Assembly (NCBI GenBank): GCA_035638255.1
Contig: DASRAJ010000107.1
Coordinates: forward strand, 1-64,000
Source of the DNA: DASRAJ01 sp035638255
Lineage (GTDB): Bacteria > Bacteroidota > Bacteroidia > Chitinophagales > UBA10324
DNA length: 64,000 bases
Direction of reading: 5' to 3'
The notes beneath the pieces were generated by a model. That model was not told the DNA's origin, searched no databases, and saw only the letters and a program-made list of their open reading frames with translations. A program made the position numbers and the translations under genes. Position 1 is the first letter of the stretch. Each line of letters opens with the position of its first letter. Shown piece after piece: positions 1 to 7,797 of the stretch.

Positions 1-103
1 AAGAATGATGAACCACTGGAAAAAAGCAGCTCATTTTTTTGCCGAATATTTTTCACGCCTCATCATGATCATTCGCAGCACGTTGTCTCCCTTTTTGTTT
101 TTA

Positions 104-1600
104 TTAAATTTGAAAATCACTTTTTAAGGGACGACTAATTAATGTCTGAGTTCTCACTATTCTTCCTGTCGCGTCCAATAGCCTGATGGAATATGTATCA
201 TCGGCAATATCGGGTAACTGAATAGTAAATTCGTCCTGGACCGGATTGGGGAATACTGAAAATGTTTCATCATTCTTTACCGCTTCTATTCCAATTGAAT
301 TGCAGAGCGTTTGCACTGATGGAATGATAAAGCTGTTTGGCACACTGACTGAATCAAGCGTGAATGAGCTGCTGCTTATACTCACATTAACATTCGCTCT
401 CGACACGAATGAAGAAGGTGGTGCTATCAGGGTATAATCTGATTCATTACAACTATTTCCTGAAGACAATGCTCCCTTTATAAAATATATTCTTGAACTG
501 TCAGGGTCTTCGGCATAGGTCCATCCTGCCATAACAACAGAACCACCCGGCAGCACCAAAATTTTTGGACTCGTCTCCTGGTACCCGGCATCAAATTGAA
601 AAGAGCCATTCAAGAGGCCAACTGGTGGACTGAATTCCGCAAGTGTAAAATTCCATGTTGGATTTATCTGAAGGCTATCATACGATTGACCGGCTACAAG
701 TACATTTCCATTGCCCTCAAGAGCAATGGAATTGAAATATTGTTCAGCATTGGGATGATAATATACATTGAGATACGGTATACCGACGTTTGAAATAGCT
801 TTTACCAGCACTACTGTATCATCACTTCCATAATAGCCAACAGATGTCAGAGTGAAATAGTAAGAACTATCATTTCCCGTCTCAAATGATGATGCATAAC
901 AGTCTTTGCCCTCACTGAAATTATTAGCCCACAACACCTGGCCATTCGAATCAATTTTCATTACTAACCCGTCAAATTGTAATGAGCTATCGGTCACAAA
1001 TCCGGATATATAATAGCCATCGTCGTTGGCCCGCTCGATTTGATCTCCTACTATAAAACCCAATGCAGATATTCGTTCCTTCCACAAAATGTTGCCTGCA
1101 TTATCTACCTTCATAATAACTGTAGTAGTAAATCCTTCCTCTCCACAAATCAAAAAATCCCCTGAAGGCATTGCTGCAACTGCTGAAAGAGGAGCACTTG
1201 AATAATCAGAATGAGCGATTCTGCTCCAGAGCACATGACCCAATGAATCTAAACGACTAATGAGGCCGAATTCGTGGAGGGAAGAGTCATGGTAACTGCT
1301 TATAACGATAAGGCCGTTATCCTGTGTAACATCGAAGCCTCCTTGCACAGCATCATTTGGAAATTGCTGCTCACACGCCCACAAAATATTGAATGATGTA
1401 TCAAGTTTCAAAATACCGGGAATGAAAACTCCCGCCTGCTGATCAGTAAAGGAGCAGAGAATATTTCCTGAATGATCAGCTTTAAGATCAGAAGTAAAAA
1501 GCGGGGAACTATAACTAATCACCCTTTGCACTTCCTGCTGTGCACTGCACGCTGACGATAGTATGAGAAAAATTATTGCAGTAGAAATTTTTGTTTTCAT
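104..1600 (-). CDS. Secreted repeat protein with truncated T9SS sorting domain
   Basis: Predicted secreted protein of about 498 residues. I chose the ATG at 1600 rather than 1612 because it puts the basic MKTK directly before the hydrophobic signal segment; cleavage is likely at the Ala-Cys-Ser-Ala/Gln-Gln junction. The body carries loosely repeated units of the type 'GNILW...DNGLIVI...L.DSLG', as in delta-60/PQQ-like propeller proteins. The C-terminus starts as a type A T9SS sorting domain (FPNPVQDEF, then LLDATGRIV) but stops after KSDFQI, lacking the usual final strand (AGIY...K) of about 20-25 residues. No in-frame continuation follows: the bases at 1-103 give another frame with a different, basic tail. 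It lies 12 bp or so after the hydrolase gene at 1625 and is probably its operon partner. Function unknown; secretion by T9SS may be impaired. Confidence 0.8.
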   Translation of the reverse strand: MKTKISTAIIFLILSSACSAQQEVQRVISYSSPLFTSDLKADHSGNILCSFTDQQAGVFIPGILKLDTSFNILWACEQQFPNDAVQGGFDVTQDNGLIVISSYHDSSLHEFGLISRLDSLGHVLWSRIAHSDYSSAPLSAVAAMPSGDFLICGEEGFTTTVIMKVDNAGNILWKERISALGFIVGDQIERANDDGYYISGFVTDSSLQFDGLVMKIDSNGQVLWANNFSEGKDCYASSFETGNDSSYYFTLTSVGYYGSDDTVVLVKAISNVGIPYLNVYYHPNAEQYFNSIALEGNGNVLVAGQSYDSLQINPTWNFTLAEFSPPVGLLNGSFQFDAGYQETSPKILVLPGGSVVMAGWTYAEDPDSSRIYFIKGALSSGNSCNESDYTLIAPPSSFVSRANVNVSISSSSFTLDSVSVPNSFIIPSVQTLCNSIGIEAVKNDETFSVFPNPVQDEFTIQLPDIADDTYSIRLLDATGRIVRTQTLISRPLKSDFQI

Positions 1601-1624
1601 ATCAGAGCTCATTTATTAATTCTC

Positions 1625-3208
1625 TTATTCAATCACTAATTTTCTAATAAGAATTCCTTTTTCGGTCAGGACTTTAATAATGAAAATTCCTTTTCCAAAT
1701 TGATCGCAGAAAATGTCTGCGTAATTCTGATTGAGATTTTCTTCATCAAAAACTTTTCTTCCTTCCACATTATAAATTTTTATAGCAAGAAAATGTGAAG
1801 AAGCATTGGCGAGTTCCAGATGTGCGAGTGTAGCAGCGGGATTAGGAAACAGGTTTACCTGGTCTTTATAAAGTTCCACTTCACCAATGCCTACACCCCA
1901 GCAAAGACCAAGGGCCCGGCAAATGCGTTCAGAGAGATAGTATTGAGCCGTGTCAATGTAGCGAAGAGCTTTACTTTTTGACATGTCAGGATTCAAAAGC
2001 AAACCAGCCTGGTAAATAGTATCAGCCCATCCTGAACTTAATCCAAAAGCATCCGCAAGAGTCTCAAGATCGGTGGAATCCCACCATGCCCATGGACTCA
2101 CTTGCCCATGAAAAGGATCTCCGCTTATTAAAAGAGATGGATCGGGTTGCACTATCGGAAATAGTCCTTCATATTCCCAGGGAGTTCCGCCATTGACATC
2201 GTTGGCTCTTAAAGAATAAGGATCAGTCCATGTAATGTGAAGCACGTCATTATTCCCCAGCGTGTTGGCATAGCGGATAAAGTCATGACTGCCGGCAACG
2301 TTTATTATAAAAGGCATAGATGCAGAATCACTAAGGAAAGGCGACAAAGGATTATTTACATCATGCAATGATGCCATCGGCACGTCGCCTGCCTCCATCC
2401 ATGTGGAATCACCGAGATCGCCCTCCATGTCAAAAACCATGTTGACGTTACTGGAATAGCCCGGCCAATTGGGATTATTCAAGAGAGGACTTCCTCCGAA
2501 TCCGTCAAAGTCGCCTATGGAGTCTTGATTGATGTACGATTGCCCTGCAAAGAATCCATAACCCGGGACGTTAACCGGAGAAATGAATTTGGGCAACTGA
2601 AGTTCTGCAGGATTGTTCAGTGTTGCATAAGCAGTCGCGATGTATCCTGCTGATCCTTCTCCACCCACAACAATACGGTTCACATCAATTTTGTAAGTGT
2701 TTCCCAGCGTGTCAGCATCCATTCTGAAATAGCGCACACATGTTTTTGCATCCTGCAACCCGCGATAAACAGCCTGTAGCAATGTCCCGGTTCTAATCGC
2801 CTGTCCGATGCTGTCACCACCTATCGCAACCGGGTTCCAGCCGATGCGGTAATCAATACTTGCGACTACATAGCCGCGAAGTGCAAATTGCTTACACATT
2901 TCCACTACAGCACTGTCGTGTAAATCCCCGGTGGGACTACTGTTGAACAGAACAGGAAGAAAATCTCCGGGATGCATATATATAATGAGGGGGCGCGCCG
3001 TCAGGCTATCACCCACCGGCTCATATATATCCATAATCAAATTCTGCAGTACAGGGATACCTATGGGGAAGACGGTAAAGTTTTGTCCATAAGTTACATT
3101 GGATGTTACCTGAACCTGGTTGAAAACTTCATCAACGTAGCGCTGCTGTGCAAATGAATTTACCAGGCAAGTGATGATGAAGGAAAGAAAAAAGGTAAAG
3201 TGTTTCAT
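1625..3208 (-). CDS. Secreted alpha/beta hydrolase with T9SS sorting domain
   Basis: 527 residues with a Sec signal peptide (MKHFTFFLSFIITCLVNSFAQ). Residues ~60-230 show a carboxylesterase-like alpha/beta hydrolase core: an oxyanion-loop-like YMHPGDFLP, a helix with VVEMCKQFALRGYVVASIDYR and a nucleophile-elbow region VVGGEGSAGYIA. The elbow reads E-G-S-A-G instead of the usual G-x-S-x-G, so the nucleophile is uncertain. SHDFIRYAN near residue 305 may carry the catalytic His or Asp. The C-terminal ~75 residues are a type A T9SS domain (LFPNPAATLAHLEL, IYNVEGRKVF, GIFIIKVL). It has a tandem paralogue at 3416-4996 with the same length and architecture. Substrate unknown; a surface-attached or released esterase or peptidase-like enzyme is the likely role. 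Confidence 0.85.
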   Translation of the reverse strand: MKHFTFFLSFIITCLVNSFAQQRYVDEVFNQVQVTSNVTYGQNFTVFPIGIPVLQNLIMDIYEPVGDSLTARPLIIYMHPGDFLPVLFNSSPTGDLHDSAVVEMCKQFALRGYVVASIDYRIGWNPVAIGGDSIGQAIRTGTLLQAVYRGLQDAKTCVRYFRMDADTLGNTYKIDVNRIVVGGEGSAGYIATAYATLNNPAELQLPKFISPVNVPGYGFFAGQSYINQDSIGDFDGFGGSPLLNNPNWPGYSSNVNMVFDMEGDLGDSTWMEAGDVPMASLHDVNNPLSPFLSDSASMPFIINVAGSHDFIRYANTLGNNDVLHITWTDPYSLRANDVNGGTPWEYEGLFPIVQPDPSLLISGDPFHGQVSPWAWWDSTDLETLADAFGLSSGWADTIYQAGLLLNPDMSKSKALRYIDTAQYYLSERICRALGLCWGVGIGEVELYKDQVNLFPNPAATLAHLELANASSHFLAIKIYNVEGRKVFDEENLNQNYADIFCDQFGKGIFIIKVLTEKGILIRKLVIE

Positions 3209-3243
3209 AACTGTTTTGGGCTTTTGTCATCAAAAGTTGGATT

Positions 3244-3268
3244 CAAAACATATTGGCAGGGGTAACGA
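3244..3268 (-). promoter_or_regulatory. Candidate promoter of the 1625-3208 gene
   Basis: On the minus strand the sequence reads TATGTTTTG, a near match to the Bacteroidota -7 box TAnnTTTG, about 40 bases before the ATG at 3208. The upstream bases (GTCG..ACCCCTGCCAATAT) align closely with those upstream of the lipoprotein gene at 5098-5850 (GTCGC ACCCTCTGCCGATAT), so the two promoters look related. No mapped start supports this. Confidence 0.35.
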
Positions 3269-3376
3269 CCCACTCCGCTATTTTTCGCTGATGAGTTCTT
3301 GTGCAGAAAGATCAATCACGACCTGAAAGTAGACAATTCTTTTTGCCGGGAGTTGTTACAATTCTGATATACGTGG

Positions 3377-3404
3377 TGCCATCCGGACAGTGATCCGGAT
3401 GGCA
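3377..3404. terminator. Strong hairpin after the 3416-4996 gene
   Basis: A perfect 11-bp stem (TGCCATCCGGA / TCCGGATGGCA) with a 6-base loop lies just beyond the stop codon at 3416. No clear U-tract follows on the minus strand, so it may be a factor-dependent terminator or an mRNA 3' stabiliser rather than a classical intrinsic terminator. Confidence 0.55.
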
Positions 3405-3415
3405 TCACTGTTCAC

Positions 3416-4996
3416 TCATTCAATCACTAATTTTCCAACGGCAATTCCTTTTTCGGTTTGTATTTGAATGGTGAACAATCCCTTTCCAAATTGATCACAG
3501 GAAATTTCAGCATGATTCTGATTCATGTTCTCCTCACTAAAAACTTTTCTTCCTTCCACATCATAAATGCTCAGTGAGAAAATTTTCGCAGCAGGATCCT
3601 GTAGTTGGAGATGCACAAGCTGAGCAGAAGGATTCGGAAACATGCTTACATCTTCTTTAAGCTGATTCACTTCATCAATTCCCACCGTAAACAACGAGCA
3701 CGCGATTCGTGGACAGAGATAACCTTGCACAGTATCAATGTAAGCCAGCGCTTTGGTCTTTGACATGAGCGGATTCGTGAGCATGGAGTTGTAGCAAGCC
3801 GTGTCAACATAACCGGAAGTAAAACCGTAAGCAGCTCCAAGCGCATGAAGTGCTGCGCAATCCCACCATTCCCACGGACCTGTTTGACCATGAAATGGGT
3901 CGCCCGGGAGAGTATCGTTCGGATCTGGCTGCACGAAAGGAAACAAACCTTCCCATCCTTCATTCACCTGGTTGGCGCGAATGCTATAAGGATCAGTGTA
4001 AGGGCATGCAGCAAAAGTTTGATTGCCGAGTTGATTGGAGATGCGAATGAAGTCATGGCTTCCCGTCACCCATACTACATATAGTATTGTCCCATTGGGC
4101 AGAGGAACGAACACAGGTCCGTTAGTATAAGGTGAAAGAGGATTATTCACGTCATGAAAAGAAACTAAGGGCACTTCACCGGCTTCCATCCACGATGAAT
4201 CACCCAGATCGCCTTCCAGGTTGAAGACCATGTTGATATCGCTTGAGTAGCCAGCCCAGTTCGGATTATTAAATTGAGGTATTCCATTGAGTCCGTCAAA
4301 GTCACCCATGTATGCTTGATTAATATAGGGGTATCCGGCAACAAATCCATAGTTCACGACGGTACTTGGAGAAATGAATTTTAGCAACGTCTGCAATTCT
4401 GATGGCTTGTTCAAAGTCGCATACGATGTTGCGATGTATCCTGCTGAACCTTGTCCGCCCACTACAATTTTGTTCACATCAATTTTATAAGTATTTCCCT
4501 GTGTGGCGGCGTTCATCCTGAAAAACCGCACACAGGTTTTTGCATCCTGCAACCCGCGATAAACGGCTTGCAGCAAGCCACCCGTCCTCATCGCCTGCCC
4601 GCTGTCGGGATCATTGGCAATGGGGTTCCAGCCGAGGCGGTAATCAATGTTGGCGACCACATAACCGCGCTTTGCAAACTGACGGCACATTTCTACGACG
4701 GCGCTGTCATTTCTGCTGCCGTTGGTGCCACCGTTAAAAAGTATAGGAAGGAAATCTCCCGGATGCATGTACACGATTAGCGGACGCGCACTGGCAGTAT
4801 CACCCGCCGGCTCATACACGTCCATAGTAAGATCTATAAGTTCAGGCGCGCCGGTGAGCACGCTGATATTTTGTCCATAGACTATATTAGTTGTATCCTG
4901 AACCTGGGTGAATACTTCATCAATATATCGCTGCTGTGCGAATGAGTTTGCCATGCAAATGATTATGCAGGAAAAAAACAGGGAAATGTGTTTCAT
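3416..4996 (-). CDS. Secreted alpha/beta hydrolase with T9SS sorting domain, paralogue
   Basis: 526 residues with signal peptide (MKHISLFFSCIIICMANSFAQ). It is colinear with the 1625-3208 product through the whole length: the same YMHPGDFLP loop, REGION VVEMCRQFAKRGYVVANIDYR, elbow VVGGQGSAGYIA (Q-G-S-A-G, again without the first Gly of G-x-S-x-G), GSHDFIR near residue 315, and a type A T9SS domain (MFPNPSAQLVHLQL, IYDVEGRKVF, GLFTIQI). The shared, altered elbow in both copies argues for a real subfamily trait, not a decayed active site. The pair arose by tandem duplication, with 207 bp between the copies. Substrate unknown. Confidence 0.85.
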   Translation of the reverse strand: MKHISLFFSCIIICMANSFAQQRYIDEVFTQVQDTTNIVYGQNISVLTGAPELIDLTMDVYEPAGDTASARPLIVYMHPGDFLPILFNGGTNGSRNDSAVVEMCRQFAKRGYVVANIDYRLGWNPIANDPDSGQAMRTGGLLQAVYRGLQDAKTCVRFFRMNAATQGNTYKIDVNKIVVGGQGSAGYIATSYATLNKPSELQTLLKFISPSTVVNYGFVAGYPYINQAYMGDFDGLNGIPQFNNPNWAGYSSDINMVFNLEGDLGDSSWMEAGEVPLVSFHDVNNPLSPYTNGPVFVPLPNGTILYVVWVTGSHDFIRISNQLGNQTFAACPYTDPYSIRANQVNEGWEGLFPFVQPDPNDTLPGDPFHGQTGPWEWWDCAALHALGAAYGFTSGYVDTACYNSMLTNPLMSKTKALAYIDTVQGYLCPRIACSLFTVGIDEVNQLKEDVSMFPNPSAQLVHLQLQDPAAKIFSLSIYDVEGRKVFSEENMNQNHAEISCDQFGKGLFTIQIQTEKGIAVGKLVIE

Positions 4997-5050
4997 GATT
5001 TTTGGGATTTAGTTTTGAAAAAATTTTGAGAATGATTTTTTATTCTTAGA

Positions 5051-5090
5051 AAAAGAGAATCGCAGCAATTCAATGCGTCGATTCTCTTTT
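5051..5090 (-). terminator. Intrinsic terminator of the 5098-5850 lipoprotein gene
   Basis: A perfect 12-bp inverted repeat (AAAAGAGAATCG / CGATTCTCTTTT) with a 16-base loop starts 8 bases beyond the stop codon at 5098. The minus-strand transcript ends the stem in a run of U (CUCUUUUUC), as expected for an intrinsic terminator. It separates this gene from the hydrolase genes downstream. Confidence 0.75.
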
Positions 5091-5097
5091 ATTGAGT

Positions 5098-5850
5098 TCA
5101 CTGTATCGTAATGTTATAAGTTATATCGAGGGAAAATCCATAAGCTGAAATTCCGCCGGTGATATGGAGCACATGTGTTCCCGGAGAAAGTGGCTTTAAC
5201 ATGATCCAGTAACCGTCACCCACACCCTGCTGCTCGCTTCCTGTTATACAGGCATCGAGGCAATTCACTAAATCAGTATTGCCGGTGAAGTTGAAAAGCG
5301 GAGAAGTTGCACGGAACTCAAAAGGATTAGTAAGGACATTGCCGTCAATCGTCATTGAAAGAGCGTCAACCTGCGAAATGATCGCTTCGGCGCCGACCGC
5401 GAGAAAATCCCGGAGCGACTCACCCTGTGAAGGATGGAAGCTTGTGTCAGGACAAGGATAATCGTTTAGTGTATTTACCAGTGGAAAGAAAATGCCTTTG
5501 CCTGCAGGAATGGTAATGTTGCGAATGGCAGTGCCTCCAATATTTCCGGCGAGGAAGTACACGCTGCCACTTTGATTTTGATTTTGAAACGAACCATCAG
5601 GATCAAGAATAGGGTTCGATGCACAATCTGATGTAAAATCCCATCTCCACCATGCACCCGCCCAGTATCCATAAGTTTTTCCGAAGGGATGTGCGTTGGT
5701 CGGAAATACATAAGAGATTAAATTGTCCCTTTCTGAAATAACACTTTGGGAACTTGATTGAGTGCTTGTATCACTTTTCTTGCAGGAAGAAAGTGAAACA
5801 GCAATCAGTATTGTAACTGCAACTGCGAAAAATTTGATGTTTGGTTTCAT
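5098..5850 (-). CDS. Predicted lipoprotein of unknown function
   Basis: About 250 residues. I chose the ATG at 5850 because it precedes a lipoprotein signal peptide ending in the lipobox LSSC followed by KKS; an upstream extension to 5916 has no signal character. The mature part begins with a low-complexity Ser/Thr/Gln linker, then a conserved-looking globular domain rich in aromatic residues (YGYWAGAWWRWDF, SVYFLAGNIGG, IPAGKGIFFPLVN). Proteins with this 'W..W......Q.G.V.FL.G......R...IPAGK..FFP..N' pattern occur in several environmental bacteria without an assigned role. It stands alone between a terminator (5051-5090) and a promoter (5890-5934) whose upstream element is shared with the TonB receptor gene, suggesting joint control. 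Probably an outer-membrane or periplasmic lipoprotein. Confidence 0.75.
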   Translation of the reverse strand: MKPNIKFFAVAVTILIAVSLSSCKKSDTSTQSSSQSVISERDNLISYVFPTNAHPFGKTYGYWAGAWWRWDFTSDCASNPILDPDGSFQNQNQSGSVYFLAGNIGGTAIRNITIPAGKGIFFPLVNTLNDYPCPDTSFHPSQGESLRDFLAVGAEAIISQVDALSMTIDGNVLTNPFEFRATSPLFNFTGNTDLVNCLDACITGSEQQGVGDGYWIMLKPLSPGTHVLHITGGISAYGFSLDITYNITIQ

Positions 5851-5889
5851 TATAATTTGGTTTTTTTGAAATGAGAAAAAATCAGGCTT

Positions 5890-5934
5890 CAAAAATATCG
5901 GCAGAGGGTGCGACAATTTTTTGAAAGCTGTCGC
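5890..5934 (-). promoter_or_regulatory. Promoter with inverted-repeat operator, upstream of the lipoprotein gene
   Basis: Minus-strand -7 box TATTTTTG (5890-5897) matches TAnnTTTG. Twelve bases upstream begins a 25-bp tract (5909-5933) with inverted arms GCGACA/TGTCGC at 5910-5915 and 5929-5934. The same 25 bases occur at 15299-15323, also exactly 12 bases from a -7-like box, upstream of the TonB receptor gene. Conserved sequence at conserved spacing indicates a regulator-binding site or a shared sigma-factor promoter. Confidence 0.6.
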
Positions 5935-6082
5935 TATATTTCAGTGAGGGATTTGGGGGTAGGAGGGTGATACAAAGAGTACTCGCGCATATCAATGTCT
6001 GCCCATTAAAAATGAGATGCGGCTTAGGTACAAGTGAGAGGGGTGATTAACGTTTTACTGCTCTTGATTAGAATTTATGAGT

Positions 6083-7726
6083 TTAATAATAGTTACTTGT
6101 TCTGAGCATATTGGTGATTTGAATTTCTTTTTTCCCGGAAGAAGAAAATGAGAGTGTAATTTTATCGGAGGCAGGGTTGGGAAATAGAAACATACTTTTA
6201 TCAAGATTTTCCATCTCATTATATCCTGTCGCCAATTCCGTATCTAATTTGGCAACAAATATATCAGCATAATTACCGCTATTGTTTGCATTTGTTAAAG
6301 TGGTGGAACCAAACGAAATGGAGGCACTGCTAAAATATCCCGTCATATAAACATTACCCAAAGCATCAAGAACTATGGATTGTGCATAATCGTAACTTGT
6401 TCCGCCTATTGCTTTTGCCCATACAAAATTGCCTGAGCTGTCAAGTTTGGAAATGAAAATATCATCGTGTCCCGCAAAAGTTAAATTGAAGTTTCCCGAT
6501 GAATCGGGATCAAAGTCGGCTGTTCCTGAAAAATAACCTGTAGTATAAACATCCCCGCTTCCTGCGGGATCAATCGCGATTGACCAACCCTTTTCAGTAT
6601 CTGTTCCGCCCATTGCTTTTGCCCATACAAGATTTCCAGAGGTGTCAAATTTGGAAATGAAAATGTCAAAGGCTCCAGCCGAAGTTAAATTAAAGTTTCC
6701 CGATGAATCGGGGTCAAAGTCAACTGTTCCCGCGAAAGAACCTGTAGTATAAACATTGCCTGAAACATCAACAGCTATCGATTGACCAGCATCGTAGCTT
6801 GTTGCCCCCATCGCTTTTGCCCATACAAAATTGCCCGAGCTGTCAAGTTTGGAAATAAAAATATCATCTTGTCCCGCCGAAGTTAAATTGAAGCTTCCCG
6901 ATGAATCGGGATCAAAGTCAACTGTTCCCTGGAAAGAACCAGTAGTATAAACATCCTCACTTCCTGCTGGGTCAAGCACTATGAAGTGACCAAAACCCTC
7001 ACCTGTTCCGCCCATTGCTTTTGCCCAAATAAAATTGCCGGAGTCATTTAATTTGGAAATGAAAATATCATAACTTCCGGATGAAGTTAAATTGAATGTT
7101 CCCGATGAATCGGGATCAAAGTCAACTGTTCCCGCGAAAGAACCTGTGGTGTAAACATCTCCGCTTCCTGCAGGGTCAAGAGCTATAGAGTTAGGATGAT
7201 CATAACTTGTTCCGCCTATTCGTTTTGCCCATACAAAATTGCCAGAGCTGTCAAGTTTGGAAATGAAAATATCATACTGTCCAGCCGAAGTTAAATTAAA
7301 GTTTCCCGATGAATCGGGATTAAAGTCAACTGCTCCATAGAAATAACCGGTGATGTAAACGTCCCCATTTCCGGCCGGGTCAATGGCTATGGAGTTACCA
7401 GAACACTCACCTGTTCCGCCCATTGCTTTTGCCCAAATAAAATTGCCAGAGGCGTCTAATTTGGAAATGAAAATATCATAGCCTCCAGGCGAAGTTAAAT
7501 TGAATACTCCCGCGCCGGGGTCAAAGTCAACTGTTCCCGCAAACCGACCTGTGGTGTAAACATCCCCGCTTCCTGCGGGGTCAAGAGCTGTGGAGTAACC
7601 ATAATCGTAATCTATTCCGCCCATTGCTTTTGCCCAGAGCCAATCTGGGGCTTGTGCGTTTGCTTTTTCGTAAACAGAAAAAAATAGTGAGAGAAGAATG
7701 ATTGAGAAGTAGCGTTTTGCTTTCAT
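6083..7726 (-). CDS. SBBP-type beta-propeller repeat protein, sorting domain disrupted
   Basis: 547 residues with signal peptide (MKAKRYFSIILLSLFFS). Residues ~28-480 consist of about seven units of 66-68 residues of the form AKAMGG...SIA.DPAG.GDVYTTG.F.GTVDFDP....FNLTS...DIFISKLD.SGNF.W, the SBBP/beta-propeller repeat. The C-terminus begins a type A T9SS domain (LFPNPASDKITLSF, KEIQITNML) but ends at RTSNYY after only about 40 residues. The bases just beyond the stop (6061-6083) resemble the 3' end of the neighbouring gene at 7798 (which ends IKLIKF), pointing to an internal deletion plus a one-base shift. Five of the repeats contain a palindrome that is absent from the first repeat. Likely once a surface-secreted structural or adhesive protein. 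Confidence 0.8.
   Translation of the reverse strand: MKAKRYFSIILLSLFFSVYEKANAQAPDWLWAKAMGGIDYDYGYSTALDPAGSGDVYTTGRFAGTVDFDPGAGVFNLTSPGGYDIFISKLDASGNFIWAKAMGGTGECSGNSIAIDPAGNGDVYITGYFYGAVDFNPDSSGNFNLTSAGQYDIFISKLDSSGNFVWAKRIGGTSYDHPNSIALDPAGSGDVYTTGSFAGTVDFDPDSSGTFNLTSSGSYDIFISKLNDSGNFIWAKAMGGTGEGFGHFIVLDPAGSEDVYTTGSFQGTVDFDPDSSGSFNLTSAGQDDIFISKLDSSGNFVWAKAMGATSYDAGQSIAVDVSGNVYTTGSFAGTVDFDPDSSGNFNLTSAGAFDIFISKFDTSGNLVWAKAMGGTDTEKGWSIAIDPAGSGDVYTTGYFSGTADFDPDSSGNFNLTFAGHDDIFISKLDSSGNFVWAKAIGGTSYDYAQSIVLDALGNVYMTGYFSSASISFGSTTLTNANNSGNYADIFVAKLDTELATGYNEMENLDKSMFLFPNPASDKITLSFSSSGKKEIQITNMLRTSNYY
6494..7319. repeat. Five copies of the TCCCGATGAATCGGGA palindrome inside propeller repeats
   Basis: Copies start at 6494, 6698, 6896, 7100 and 7304, spaced 198-204 bp, one per repeat unit of the SBBP gene. 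Each encodes Pro-Asp-Ser-Ser-Gly in the DFDP....FNL loop; the 6698 copy has one changed end base. The first repeat instead reads DFDPGAGVFNL. The core is the same dispersed palindrome seen in purH, murF-alr and two signal peptides. Confidence 0.75.
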
Positions 7727-7797
7727 AAGCGATTTTGTTTTTAGTTGATTTATATTTTGCTTATAAGCTGATGGTGCTATGGATTTGCTGCTCGTGA

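Noticed and set aside
1561..1600. Lipoprotein signal for the 104 gene (LSSAC)
   Set aside because: The residues before Cys do not fit a lipobox well and an A-x-A type cleavage site before Gln-Gln follows at once, so Sec signal peptidase I is more likely.
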